Source of the DNA: an uncultured Lachnospiraceae bacterium
GTDB taxonomy: Bacteria; Bacillota; Clostridia; Lachnospirales; Lachnospiraceae
Assembly (NCBI GenBank): GCA_947179245.1
Contig: CAMXBD010000011.1
Coordinates: 1 to 39,900, forward strand
DNA: 39,900 bases
Direction of reading: 5' to 3'
Of this stretch, positions 6,673 through 15,481 are shown in pieces. How positions within the stretch are numbered: the stretch's first letter is position 1; the number at the start of each line of letters is the position of its first letter. The position numbers and the translations under genes are program-made. The notes under the pieces were generated by a model. The model did no database searches, was not told the DNA's origin, and saw only the letters and a list, made by a program, of their open reading frames with translations.

Positions 6673-7797
6673 TTACTTCCCAAACTGTCTTCTCACAATT
6701 TTAATGATACGCTCCATATCCTCTTTTGTATTCTTAATATCACTTGGCAGACAAAGCCCTCTGTTAAAAATATCTTCGCTCACGCTCAGCCCGTCTTCCA
6801 CCTGAATAAAATCATACTCCTTAAATACAGGCTGTAAATGCATTGGCTTCCATATCGGTCTGGTTTCAATATGTTCAGCTTCCAAGGCATCCATAATCTG
6901 CGTAGGTGTTACATCGCTGTCCGGTGAAATCGTCATACAGGAGAGCCAGTTATTATCACGCCCCTGCCTGTTAAGCGGATTCATCTCTATTTCCTCGATA
7001 TCAGAAAAGGCTTCCTGATATGTCTTATAAATGTCGTGTTTTTTTTCAATATGCTCTTCAAGATGCCGCATTTGCCCACATCCTATTCCGGCAACAATGT
7101 TGGACATTCTGTAATTATACCCAATCTCAGAATGCTGATAATGCCTTGCCGGATCTCGCGCCTGTCTGGACAGAAAGCGGGCTTTATCCACATCCTTTTC
7201 CTTCTGTGCAACAAGGATGCCTCCGCCCGAAGTCGTAATAATTTTATTTCCGTTAAATGAGTAAATTCCATAATCCCCGAATGTACCCGTCATTTTCCCT
7301 TTATACGTCGTGCCTAACGATTCAGCCGCATCTTCAATTAAGGGAACATTATGCTCTTTACAGATCCCACATATTTCATCCATATCAGCCGACGTACCGT
7401 ACAAATGCACAGCCATGACAGCCGCCGGATGCGGATATTTTTCAAACGCTTTCTTTAGTGCCGCGGCATCCATATTCCATGTATCCCGCTCCGAATCAAT
7501 AAAAACAGGGATAGCCTTTTCATATCTGACCGGATTAGCACTTGCCGAAAAAGTCAAAGATGGACCAAACACAATATCGTTCTCCTTTACGCCTGCCAGA
7601 ATAACCGACAGATGCAGTGCCGCTGTACCGGACGAAAGCGCAGCGGCAGACGTCGCTCCCACATAAGCTGCCACTGTCTCTTCAAATTCATCCACATTCG
7701 GTCCAAGCGGTGCAATCCAGTTTTCTTCAAATGCCTTCCGGATATACTGCTTCTCCTCCGTATGCATAGTCGGTGTAGCCAAAAGAATTTTCTTCAT
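6673..7797 (-). CDS. DegT/DnrJ/EryC1/StrS aminotransferase, EpsN/PglE-like
   Basis: A 374-residue PLP-dependent sugar aminotransferase of full family length. It closely recalls Bacillus EpsN: N-W-I-A-P-L-G-P-N-V near residue 26, S-S-G-T-A-A-L-H-L at 55-63, I-E-D-A-A-E-S-L-G-T at 154-163, and S-F-N-G-N-K-I-I-T-T-S-G-G-G at 180-193 with K185 as the PLP lysine. H-Y-Q-H-S-E-I-G-Y-N-Y-R also matches. Such enzymes aminate a UDP-4-keto-6-deoxy sugar, as in bacillosamine synthesis for glycans or exopolysaccharide. The usual partners (dehydratase, acetyltransferase, glycosyltransferases) are not in this window, so the gene looks orphaned. A GGAGGAAAT-type site precedes the ATG. Confidence 0.9.
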   Translation of the reverse strand: MKKILLATPTMHTEEKQYIRKAFEENWIAPLGPNVDEFEETVAAYVGATSAAALSSGTAALHLSVILAGVKENDIVFGPSLTFSASANPVRYEKAIPVFIDSERDTWNMDAAALKKAFEKYPHPAAVMAVHLYGTSADMDEICGICKEHNVPLIEDAAESLGTTYKGKMTGTFGDYGIYSFNGNKIITTSGGGILVAQKEKDVDKARFLSRQARDPARHYQHSEIGYNYRMSNIVAGIGCGQMRHLEEHIEKKHDIYKTYQEAFSDIEEIEMNPLNRQGRDNNWLSCMTISPDSDVTPTQIMDALEAEHIETRPIWKPMHLQPVFKEYDFIQVEDGLSVSEDIFNRGLCLPSDIKNTKEDMERIIKIVRRQFGK

Positions 7798-7857
7798 ACC
7801 ATTTCCTCCTCATACCTATAACATCTTCTCTAAGCTGTGCTTATAAATAGAATCCAC

Positions 7858-8313
7858 CTATTTCAACATGCTGTATACACACTCTAATAAGATTAATGCA
7901 AGGATAATGTTGATCACTCTGTAATATTTTTGATATGCTTTCCGTAGCAATGCTCCCATTCCAACCCAAGTGAGAGTTGCGGTCGTTCCAATCGTGGCAA
8001 TGATAATCTCAAATAAAAGTAAAATCCATAAAGAGGCGCTATAATCTGTGATATATCCCGTTAATGCAGTAATACCGAATAAATAGATTTTTACATTGAC
8101 AAACTGCAGCAAAAAGGCGCTTACCCCAAATACAAAAACCCCACATATAATCTGTACAACATAATATCCTGCAAAAATCCCCCAGAAAAGCGGTTTCCCT
8201 TTTTTACATCCATAATCTGTTACCGTATTAAGCGCCAGAATATTCCCCGGTCCCGGTGTATACGCATTGATTATCGAATAAATAAAAAAATTACCTATCA
8301 CATAACCCGGCAT
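7858..8313 (-). CDS. LysE/RhtB-type amino-acid exporter, internally shortened
   Basis: A 151-residue hydrophobic protein. The start carries the LysE-superfamily signature N-A-Y-T-P-G-P-G-N at residues 16-24, and G-C-K-K-G-K-P-L-F-W-G-I-F-A-G at about 35-49. The typical second-half motif L-L-Q-F-V-N-V-K-I-Y-L-F-G follows straight after the second membrane segment. In full-length members (about 200 residues) a third membrane segment and a polar loop of roughly 45 residues lie between these parts. An in-frame deletion is therefore likely and function is doubtful. The family exports amino acids or related metabolites. The gene lies downstream of a LysR regulator on the same strand. Confidence 0.75.
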   Translation of the reverse strand: MPGYVIGNFFIYSIINAYTPGPGNILALNTVTDYGCKKGKPLFWGIFAGYYVVQIICGVFVFGVSAFLLQFVNVKIYLFGITALTGYITDYSASLWILLLFEIIIATIGTTATLTWVGMGALLRKAYQKYYRVINIILALILLECVYSMLK

Positions 8314-8455
8314 TCTTTATGCCTCCCTTCCGTTTCCAAACACCTATAGTACCTTTTTAAACAAGTGTTTCTACCGTAATAGCGTAGCACGGAACGTTAT
8401 GCGATAGGTAATATCTATTTTTTATGCCATTACATAGGATTATCCTATATTTCGT

Positions 8456-9355
8456 CTAACTCTGATATTGCCGCAAAGCCTCAATATAAATCTTGCCCAA
8501 TTCTGATAATTCTTTATCTTTATTGAGTATATACCCAATATGCATCACTTCATTTTCCTCCAGAAGGATAGACACAATAGAGTCTCCTTGCAGATATTTA
8601 GGAAAAATACCGCTTGAAATCGTGTACCCATTTAATCCGATCATCAGGTTTACAATCGCCGCACGGTCACTGACCTTGATACTTCTCTCGGCCGGTTCAT
8701 TACTGAAAAGTTCCTCTGAAAAGTTAGAAGATTCATAAGTTCCCTGCACAAAACTAAGCCGTGGATATGGTTTCAAATCCTCCAGCCTGACAGATGTACA
8801 TTTTGCCAGCGGATGATCTTTGCTGATAAAAATATGGGGTGTCGCTGTAAACAGTTCATAAAAATTCAGATTATACTCCTCAAATAATTTTCTCAGCACA
8901 TTTTCATTGCTATTGCAAAGATAAAGAATTCCCAGATCGCTGAACCGGTTCCGCACATCTTCTACAATCTGGTGTGTCTGCGTCTCATTCAGGATAAATT
9001 CAAATCTTTCCTGCCCAAAACGCTGTATCAGTTCAACAAACGCATTTGTTGTAAAGGTATAATGCTGGGTAGAAACACAAAACCTCTGTTTTGCCGGTTC
9101 TTTATTGATATATTTTGATTCTAACAGCTCCATCTGCTGAACTACCTGCCTTGCATATCCTAAGAACTCCATACCTTCTTTTGTAAGCGCTACACCCGCC
9201 CGGCAGCGGTTGAAAATTGTTATTCCTGCTTCTTTTTCCACTTCTTTGACAGCACCGGAAAGGCTCGGCTGTGAAATATACAATTCTTTTGCCGCTTCTG
9301 TAATAGAGCCTCTTTCTGCAACGATTATCATATATTTTAATTGTTGTAGTGTCAT
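8456..9355 (-). CDS. LysR family transcriptional regulator
   Basis: A 299-residue LysR-type regulator. The N-terminal winged helix reads T-L-Q-Q-L-K-Y-M-I-I-V-A-E, then S-I-T-E-A-A-K-E-L-Y-I-S-Q-P-S-L-S-G-A-V-K-E-V-E-K, the standard recognition helix. The rest is the periplasmic-binding-like effector domain. I chose the ATG at 9355 because AAGAAGG lies five bases ahead and the protein then starts as LysR proteins do. An ATG 33 bases upstream (9388) is in frame but has only AGG before it. The downstream neighbour is the LysE-type exporter, a frequent LysR target. That target now seems damaged. The gene is divergent from a GNAT gene. Confidence 0.9.
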   Translation of the reverse strand: MTLQQLKYMIIVAERGSITEAAKELYISQPSLSGAVKEVEKEAGITIFNRCRAGVALTKEGMEFLGYARQVVQQMELLESKYINKEPAKQRFCVSTQHYTFTTNAFVELIQRFGQERFEFILNETQTHQIVEDVRNRFSDLGILYLCNSNENVLRKLFEEYNLNFYELFTATPHIFISKDHPLAKCTSVRLEDLKPYPRLSFVQGTYESSNFSEELFSNEPAERSIKVSDRAAIVNLMIGLNGYTISSGIFPKYLQGDSIVSILLEENEVMHIGYILNKDKELSELGKIYIEALRQYQS

Positions 9356-9427
9356 AATTACCTTCTTTTCCTTATCACATAACTTCATAACATAACCTAA
9401 AGCAGTAAAAACTCATAAGTCATGTTT

Positions 9428-9456
9428 ATTATAATGTACGTCTTTACGCACATCAA
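9428..9456 (-). promoter_or_regulatory. Promoter of the LysR gene
   Basis: On the minus strand TTGATG (9456-9451), a 17-base spacer and a perfect TATAAT (9433-9428). The spacer holds an imperfect dyad, GTGCGT-AAAG-ACGTAC, that could be an autoregulatory LysR site. Confidence 0.7.
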
Positions 9457-9509
9457 GTATTCCCTGCTCAAATTGATATCTAAGAAGACTAAAATTCATT
9501 TATACAAAG

Positions 9510-9538
9510 TTGCAATTTTATAAAAGGGATTATATAAT
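9510..9538 (+). promoter_or_regulatory. Promoter of the second GNAT gene
   Basis: TTGCAA (9510-9515), a 17-base spacer and a perfect TATAAT (9533-9538) precede the acetyltransferase ATG by about 30 bases. Confidence 0.7.
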
Positions 9539-9569
9539 TTTATGAATGCTATTTTTGTGGAGGTACAAG

Positions 9570-10064
9570 ATGGAAATACGTCATTCAACCGAAGAAGATT
9601 TTGACCGGATTATGGAGATTTATGAACATGCCCGACGTTTTATGGCTAAACACGGTAATCCTAACCAATGGGGACCGACCAACTGGCCACCGAAAGAATT
9701 AATCCATTCTGATATTGCCGCTGGATACAGCTATGCCTGTACTCATGAAAACAGAATTGTCGGCACTTTTTTCTTCCAGCAGGGCAAAGACATTGAGCCT
9801 ACTTACCATACAATAGAAGACGGCACATGGCTGACGGACTCTGCATATGGCGTGATTCACCGGTTGGCGGGCGATGGAACCGTGAATGGTATCGGAAGTT
9901 TCTGTATCGAATGGGCTTATAAGCAATGCGGACACTTGCGTGTGGATACACACGGGGACAATCAGGTCATGCAGAATCTATTAGAAAAATGCGGATTTAC
10001 TCATTGCGGAACGATCTATGTGGTTGAGGATAATTATCCGAGACTGGCATATGAGAAGATATGA
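9570..10064 (+). CDS. GNAT family N-acetyltransferase
   Basis: A 164-residue acetyltransferase. M-E-I-R-H-S-T-E-E-D-F-D-R-I-M-E-I-Y-E-H is the usual GNAT beginning. The middle carries N-R-I-V-G-T-F-F-F (beta-4). The acetyl-CoA site is degenerate, around G-T-V-N-G-I-G-S-F-C-I-E-W-A (about residues 107-120). L-L-E-K-C-G-F-T-H-C-G-T is the C-terminal motif. Close relatives are usually annotated only as GNAT proteins, so the substrate is unknown. I start at 9570 because GGAGGT lies just ahead of it. An in-frame ATG at 9546 has no ribosome site and lies within the 5' leader. It is followed by a separate promoter for the two-component system. Confidence 0.85.
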   Translation: MEIRHSTEEDFDRIMEIYEHARRFMAKHGNPNQWGPTNWPPKELIHSDIAAGYSYACTHENRIVGTFFFQQGKDIEPTYHTIEDGTWLTDSAYGVIHRLAGDGTVNGIGSFCIEWAYKQCGHLRVDTHGDNQVMQNLLEKCGFTHCGTIYVVEDNYPRLAYEKI

Positions 10065-10129
10065 GGCATGGTTGAAGGGAACGATTAGATTATGGAAAGC
10101 ATCGGTTTATTATTTACCAAACAGGATAT

Positions 10130-10158
10130 TTGTTATTTCAGGAATACTGCACTATAAT
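10130..10158 (+). promoter_or_regulatory. Promoter of the two-component system
   Basis: TTGTTA (10130-10135), a 17-base spacer and a perfect TATAAT (10153-10158) lie about 67 bases ahead of the response-regulator ATG. Confidence 0.65.
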
Positions 10159-10224
10159 CGGAGTGTAAGTAGCAAAAAGAAACTATTGAAATGAGCTATT
10201 ATCCTCATACAGAAAGGCATATCT

Positions 10225-10977
10225 ATGACTAAAATACTACTGTTGGAAGACGATGTCAGCCTCATAGACGGGTTGGAATACTCACTGCAAAAGAACGGAT
10301 TCATCGTAGAGACCGTGCGCACCGTGAACGATGCATTGGGCAGAATCATTGACCCATCAAGTCATTTTAAGCTGCTCATTCTCGACGTCACCCTGCCCGA
10401 CGGAACCGGCTTTCAAGTCTGCGAAAAGGTGCGGGAACAAAATAAGCAGATTCCTATTATTTTCCTCACAGCCTCCGACGAAGAAGTGAATATCATACGC
10501 GGGCTCGACTGCGGTGGGGACGATTACATCACGAAACCTTTTAAGATTGGAGAGCTCTGCTCACGAATCCGCGCCCTGCTTCGGCGGGCTCAAACTTTCG
10601 TAGAGACAGCTTCCGTTTCATACGAACCTCTCACAGAAACACCTGCCGCATCGTCCACTGCAGCTCCTTCGATCCTTACATCCGGTAGTCTTACCATCGA
10701 TCTTACGGCAAGCCGTGTAACACTAAACGGTACTCCCATAGAACTGACCAAGGCAGAATACCGCCTGCTCACCCTGCTTGTGAGAAACGCAGACCAGATC
10801 GTTACCAGAGAAATTATTCTGAATGAATTATGGGACAATGCAGGTGATTTCGTAGATGATAACACATTATCCGTATATGTGCGGCGGCTCCGCGAAAAGA
10901 TCGAAACAGATCCCTCGCACCCGAAATATCTTACTACCGTCCGCGGCTTCGGTTATAGATGGGAGGAAAATTCATGA
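10225..10977 (+). CDS. OmpR/PhoB-family response regulator (Bce/Vnc-type)
   Basis: A 250-residue regulator. The receiver domain spans about 1-120, with acidic residues E8-D9-D10, phospho-acceptor D54 in L-I-L-D-V-T-L-P-D-G, the T in F-L-T-A-S, and K in D-D-Y-I-T-K-P-F. An unusually long S/T/A/P-rich linker (about 125-150) leads to the winged-helix DNA-binding domain, which ends L-T-T-V-R-G-F-G-Y-R-W. Its stop overlaps the start of the sensor kinase (ATGA), so the two are translationally coupled. The ABC transporter that follows and the Bce-like boxes in front of it suggest that this regulator switches on an antimicrobial-peptide-type transporter. An AGAAAGG site precedes the ATG. Confidence 0.92.
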   Translation: MTKILLLEDDVSLIDGLEYSLQKNGFIVETVRTVNDALGRIIDPSSHFKLLILDVTLPDGTGFQVCEKVREQNKQIPIIFLTASDEEVNIIRGLDCGGDDYITKPFKIGELCSRIRALLRRAQTFVETASVSYEPLTETPAASSTAAPSILTSGSLTIDLTASRVTLNGTPIELTKAEYRLLTLLVRNADQIVTREIILNELWDNAGDFVDDNTLSVYVRRLREKIETDPSHPKYLTTVRGFGYRWEENS

Positions 10978-12218
10978 AAAAAATACATCTCAGCCTCATG
11001 CATGACCGCCAGATCAGAAGATACTACACTTTTCTGATTACCTTCTGCCTCCTGCTCCTTATAACAGCTGTACTTTTCTGCGGACGGCTGACCGGCTCCG
11101 CCAAAACCATGCTCCTGTCCCACGATGAAGCAATTGCTTCCTCTCTGATCGAACAGGGCGTTCCCGAAACGATAATTGCAAAAGCCCTCGCTGACATAGA
11201 TACTGCCCACACACAGGAAGGCACAGCTCTTCTTTGGAAACTCGGAATCCGTCCATCTCTGGATGCGCAGTTTCTGCCCCATCTTGACGCTTTTCAAAAG
11301 AACGCATGGCACTTTACTTTTGCTGCCCTGCTGCCTATATGCTTCCTTCTTCTTGGCATCAGTCTCCTTTTCCTGAATAGAAGAGACAGATTATACCGCC
11401 AAGCTTTTTCCATCATTGACAAATATATCGATGGCGACTATTCCTGCCATCTGCCCCAGACAGATGAGGGTACTGTCTATCAGCTCTTTTCCTCCGTGGA
11501 CAGGCTCGCCACCATGCTTCAGGCACAGAATGAAACGGAATATAAATCGAAAATCTTCTTGCGAAATACGATCTCTGATATCTCCCATCAGCTTCGTACA
11601 CCGCTTGCGGCGCTCTCCATGTATCAGGAAATTATGGAAAATGAACCCGATCATCCCGCTGTCATACAGAAATTCACGGCTAAAACTGAACTTGCCTTAA
11701 AGCGCATGGAGCAGTTGATCGAGTCCATGCTTAAAATCACCCGTTTGGACGCCGGAAGTATTGTTTTTGAGCAAAAAATCTGCAATCTGCCGGAGCTGGT
11801 CTCACACGCCATAAACGACTTAACAACCCGCGCCAGAGGCGAATACAAAGAAATCATATTGGAAGGTTCTTCTGAGGAAACTCTTGTCTGCGACCCTTCA
11901 TGGACAAGTGAAGCCATTGCGAACATTGTCAAAAATGCACTGGACCACACAACCACTAACAGCATAATCCGGATTTCATGGGACTCCTCACCCATTACTT
12001 CCCGAATCATAATCTCCGACAACGGTGACGGCATCGCTCCCGAAGATATCCATCATATTTTCAAACGCTTCTACCGGAGCCACAAATCTTCGGACGCACC
12101 GGGCATTGGTCTGGGACTCCCCTTAGCCAAGTCAATCATAGAAGGCCAAGGCGGTACAATCTCCGTCCAAAGCACCCCAGACATGGGAACGACTTTCACA
12201 ATCCTATTCACCCCATAA
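10974..12218 (+). CDS. Sensor histidine kinase of the two-component system
   Basis: A 414-residue kinase. Membrane segments lie at about 17-37 and 112-134, with a roughly 75-residue outer domain between them. A HAMP-like region follows, then the H-box S-D-I-S-H-Q-L-R-T-P with H205. The ATPase domain has N-I-V-K-N-A-L-D-H (N-box), S-D-N-G-D-G-I (G1) and G-I-G-L-G-L-P-L-A-K (G2). Start chosen at 10974, where GGGAGG lies eight bases upstream and the ATG overlaps the regulator's stop. An in-frame ATG 15 bases earlier has no such site. It should phosphorylate the regulator encoded just upstream. The signal may be an envelope-active peptide, by analogy with Bce-type modules. Confidence 0.92.
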   Translation: MKKIHLSLMHDRQIRRYYTFLITFCLLLLITAVLFCGRLTGSAKTMLLSHDEAIASSLIEQGVPETIIAKALADIDTAHTQEGTALLWKLGIRPSLDAQFLPHLDAFQKNAWHFTFAALLPICFLLLGISLLFLNRRDRLYRQAFSIIDKYIDGDYSCHLPQTDEGTVYQLFSSVDRLATMLQAQNETEYKSKIFLRNTISDISHQLRTPLAALSMYQEIMENEPDHPAVIQKFTAKTELALKRMEQLIESMLKITRLDAGSIVFEQKICNLPELVSHAINDLTTRARGEYKEIILEGSSEETLVCDPSWTSEAIANIVKNALDHTTTNSIIRISWDSSPITSRIIISDNGDGIAPEDIHHIFKRFYRSHKSSDAPGIGLGLPLAKSIIEGQGGTISVQSTPDMGTTFTILFTP

Positions 12219-12233
12219 CCATACCCCACCACC

Positions 12234-12269
12234 TTACAAACTTGTAAGCTTAAATTCACTTATCTGTAA
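12234..12269 (+). promoter_or_regulatory. Bce-type response-regulator binding boxes
   Basis: The first box, TTACA-AACT-TGTAA (12234-12247), fits the TnACA-N4-TGTAA pattern described for BceR-like regulators. A second, TCACT-TATC-TGTAA (12256-12269), differs at one conserved base. The two are offset by 22 bp, two helical turns. They lie between the kinase gene and the ABC transporter, ahead of a possible -10 (TATGAT, about 12281-12286). Activation by the upstream regulator is inferred. Confidence 0.65.
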
Positions 12270-12353
12270 GCTCCTCCTGCTATGATAAATGCCATAGGGT
12301 TTATTCGATACCCCCTATAATCCATCACTACAAGAAAGGAACTTTTACTCACC

Positions 12354-13070
12354 ATGAACATCTTACAAGTACACAACCTATGCAAAACCTACGGCAAAGG
12401 CGAAACACAGGTAAACGCCCTTAAAAACGTATCTTTTACTCTCGAAAAAGGTGAATTCTGTGCGGTAGTGGGTGAATCCGGCTCCGGTAAGAGCACACTT
12501 TTAAACTGCGTCGGTGCCCTTGACTCTCCGACCTCCGGTCAGATCCTCATCGACGGAAACAATCTGTTTACGATGAAAGAAGAAGAGCGCACCATATTCA
12601 GAAGACGGAATATCGGCTTTATTTTCCAGTCTTTTCAGTTGGTCGCAGAATTAAACGTGGAGCAGAATATCATATTCCCTCTTCTGCTTGATTACCGCAG
12701 ACCTGATCCGGCTGACATTGAAGAAATGCTGGAGATTCTGGGATTAAAAGCCAGACGGCACCATCTGCCCAATCAGTTGTCCGGCGGTCAGCAGCAGCGC
12801 GTTGCCATCGGGCGCGCCCTGATCACAAAGCCCAAACTGATCCTTGCCGATGAGCCTACTGGTAATCTGGACAGCCGCAACAGCGGGGAAGTGCTTGACC
12901 TGCTCAGCAAAGCATCCAGACATTATCAGCAGACCATCCTCATGATTACACATAACAATAACTTAGCAGTATCCGCAGACAGGGTGCTTCGCGTGACAGA
13001 CGGCTGTCTGGCAGATCTGGGGCAGACAGGCGGGAAAGGAGCGGTCTACAGAGATGAAAAATTATCTTGA
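12354..13070 (+). CDS. ABC transporter ATP-binding protein (MacB/BceA-like)
   Basis: A 238-residue ABC ATPase. Walker A is G40-E-S-G-S-G-K-S, the Q-loop is I-F-Q-S-F-Q, the signature is L-S-G-G-Q-Q-Q-R at 142-149, and Walker B with D-loop is [12 protein letters not shown]. The H-loop is M-I-T-H. It belongs to the LolD/MacB/BceA group that powers FtsX-type transporters, which act by mechanotransmission rather than classic import. Its 3' end overlaps the permease start by 17 bases, so the two form one unit. AGAAAGGA precedes the ATG. Confidence 0.93.
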   Translation: MNILQVHNLCKTYGKGETQVNALKNVSFTLEKGEFCAVVGESGSGKSTLLNCVGALDSPTSGQILIDGNNLFTMKEEERTIFRRRNIGFIFQSFQLVAELNVEQNIIFPLLLDYRRPDPADIEEMLEILGLKARRHHLPNQLSGGQQQRVAIGRALITKPKLILADEPTGNLDSRNSGEVLDLLSKASRHYQQTILMITHNNNLAVSADRVLRVTDGCLADLGQTGGKGAVYRDEKLS

Positions 13071-15429
13071 ACTCGTTCCACTTTATACAAAAGCACACAG
13101 AAAGCAGAACCGTATGTCCATCTTCTGCATCTTTCTGTCAGTCTTTCTCGTGACCACCATATTCGGCATGGCGGACATGTATATACGAAGCCAGCTTCTC
13201 AAGACAAAACAGGAGGACGGTAACTGGCACATCGCCTTAAGTAAAATCAGTGACGAAGAAGCCGCACTGGTTGCCGCGCGTCCTGACGTCAAGGCAGTCT
13301 CCTGTTACGGAACATTGAATTATCATCTGGATATGGGTTATCGGATAGCCGATAAGGACGTGGTTATTTGCGGAAGTGATGAAGCGCATGTGACAGAAAT
13401 CTTTGCCGATACTATTACCGAAGGTTCTTTTCCGCAAAAAGAGAACGAAGCGCTCGTAAGCGGCAATGTAAAAAAAGAATTAGGACTTGCCATCGGCGAT
13501 CAGATATCCATCCGTGACGCTTCAGGGACAGAATATTCTTACACCATATCCGGTTATGCCGACGATATGCCCATGGTCATGCGCAAAGACATCTACGCTG
13601 TAATCATGAACACTGCCGGATTCCGCGATTTCTATCCCGGTGTTGCCAATGGCGAGCCTGACGATTATGACAGTTGTTTCCTCGTCCAGTTTCGTAATTC
13701 CCACACAATACGGAAATCTATAGATGATATTAAAGAACAATTCCATCTGTCTCATGAACAGGTAGGAGAACAGGCAATGCTGTTGGGATTACTGGGACAG
13801 AGCGACGAAGGCAATTCGTTTATGATGATGATTTATGCTGCCGCCGCTGTCTTATCTGTACTTGTCCTGTTGTCAGGCATCCTCATGATTGCCAGCAGCC
13901 TGAACAGCAACATCGCCGGACGGACGGAATTTTTCGGGATGTTACGCTGTGTGGGCGCCACGCCGAAGCAGATTATACGGTTAGTCCACAGAGAGGCGCT
14001 TGGTCTGTGTACTTATGCCATCCCCGCCAGCATCATTCTTGGTATGATTGTCATCTGGGCGCTGTGCGCCCTTCTGCGAGCATTAAGTCCCATGTATTTT
14101 GCAACCATGCCCGCTTTTGCCGTCAGCATACCCAGCATAGCCGCCGGAACTGTTATCGGAATACTTACCGTACTTCTGGCTTCACGTGCGCCGGCGAAGA
14201 AAGCTTCCAAGGTATCCCCGTTAGCGGCGGTAACAGGCAGCGCCAATGATACGGCACCAGTACGCAAAGCCGCCAACACTGCCTTTTGTAAAGTAGATAC
14301 CGCATTGGGCATCCATCATGCCAAGGCAGGCCGCAAAAACTTTTTGCTGGTAGTAGGCTCCTTCGCCCTAAGCATCATACTTTTCCTGTCCTTCTCTACA
14401 ACTGTTGACTTCATGAAGCACGCAATTAAGGCGCTTAGTCCGTGGTCGCCGGACATCTCTGTGATAAGTCCTGACAACACATGCACGGTAGACCGTTCAC
14501 TGCTGCCGGCATTGCGGGATAATCCTGTTATCAAAAGAGCATTTGGGCGGATGTTTGCCTATGACCTTCCCGCCGTAACAAACGGCAGGGAAAATACGGC
14601 AATGCTGATTTCCTATGAAGAACAGCAGTTTAAGTGGGCGAAGAAATACCTGCTTGACGGCTCTTTAAAAGAAGTACAGGAACAGACAGGAAGCGGTCTG
14701 ATCGTGTCATCTCCACAATACGATAATCATTCCAAAATACAGGTCGGCGACACTGTAACCCTCACTATTGACGGGCATCCTGCAGAAATAATGATTACGG
14801 GCGCGGTATCGGAATGCCCTTTTAATACGCCGGACGGCGATATCATCATCTGTTCGGAAGATACGTTCAGACAATTAACCGGAGCCGAAGATTACACCAT
14901 CATCGATATCCAGCTGACCGGAAAAGCTTCCGATGATGATGTTGATGCAATCCGCTCTTTGGCAGGGACTAGGTACACCTTCTCTGACCAGCGCATCGAC
15001 AAACAGAGTGTGTTAGGCGCAAATTACTCATTTAAATTATTTATCTACGGTTTTCTGTTTCTGATTGCCATGGTCACGATCTGTAATATTATCAACTGCG
15101 TTGCCATGAGCGTAGAGGCAAGAATGAAACAGTACGGTGGACTGCGCGCTATCGGACTAAGCGACAGACAGCTTCGGAAAATGATTATCGCCGAGACAAC
15201 TACTTATGCAGTGACGGGCGGCGTCTGCGGCATTATTCTGGGACTTATACTCAACAAAAAGCTGTTTGAAACTCTGGTCTCCTACCGCTGGGGTGAACCA
15301 TGGAGCCTGCCCGCCGCAGAACTTGGCATTATTATTGGAATTGTCATGATTTCCGTGATTCTGGCGATACGCGGCCCGCTTAGGAAGATTCGTGAAATGT
15401 CAATCGTGGATACATTAAATGCACAGTAG
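13054..15429 (+). CDS. FtsX-domain ABC transporter permease
   Basis: A 791-residue permease with duplicated layout. An N-terminal membrane segment (about 22-45) is followed by an outer domain of about 210 residues, then three membrane segments (about 260-385) forming the first FtsX domain. A fourth anchor (about 430-450), a second outer domain and three final segments (about 670-785) complete it. The ABC-core phrase G-M-L-R-C-V-G-A-T-P-K-Q-I-I-R is the FtsX coupling region of the first half, and G-L-R-A-I-G-L-S-D-R-Q-L-R-K of the second. This eight-segment form differs from ten-segment BceB. The context still argues for peptide sensing, export or resistance. GGGAAAGGAG lies ahead of the ATG. 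Confidence 0.9.
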   Translation: MKNYLELVPLYTKAHRKQNRMSIFCIFLSVFLVTTIFGMADMYIRSQLLKTKQEDGNWHIALSKISDEEAALVAARPDVKAVSCYGTLNYHLDMGYRIADKDVVICGSDEAHVTEIFADTITEGSFPQKENEALVSGNVKKELGLAIGDQISIRDASGTEYSYTISGYADDMPMVMRKDIYAVIMNTAGFRDFYPGVANGEPDDYDSCFLVQFRNSHTIRKSIDDIKEQFHLSHEQVGEQAMLLGLLGQSDEGNSFMMMIYAAAAVLSVLVLLSGILMIASSLNSNIAGRTEFFGMLRCVGATPKQIIRLVHREALGLCTYAIPASIILGMIVIWALCALLRALSPMYFATMPAFAVSIPSIAAGTVIGILTVLLASRAPAKKASKVSPLAAVTGSANDTAPVRKAANTAFCKVDTALGIHHAKAGRKNFLLVVGSFALSIILFLSFSTTVDFMKHAIKALSPWSPDISVISPDNTCTVDRSLLPALRDNPVIKRAFGRMFAYDLPAVTNGRENTAMLISYEEQQFKWAKKYLLDGSLKEVQEQTGSGLIVSSPQYDNHSKIQVGDTVTLTIDGHPAEIMITGAVSECPFNTPDGDIIICSEDTFRQLTGAEDYTIIDIQLTGKASDDDVDAIRSLAGTRYTFSDQRIDKQSVLGANYSFKLFIYGFLFLIAMVTICNIINCVAMSVEARMKQYGGLRAIGLSDRQLRKMIIAETTTYAVTGGVCGIILGLILNKKLFETLVSYRWGEPWSLPAAELGIIIGIVMISVILAIRGPLRKIREMSIVDTLNAQ

Positions 15430-15430
15430 A

Positions 15431-15468
15431 AAACCGGGGCAGGCGCTGACTGCTTCCTGCCCCGGTTT
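15431..15468. terminator. Strong hairpin between convergent operons
   Basis: A perfect 13-bp stem, AAACCGGGGCAGG (15431-15443) with CCTGCCCCGGTTT (15456-15468), loop 12 bases. It follows the permease stop by one base and lies 13 bases past the end of the opposing ABC exporter gene, so it can end both transcripts. The T-runs are short, three in each direction. Confidence 0.75.
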
Positions 15469-15481
15469 GGTCAATGTTCCA

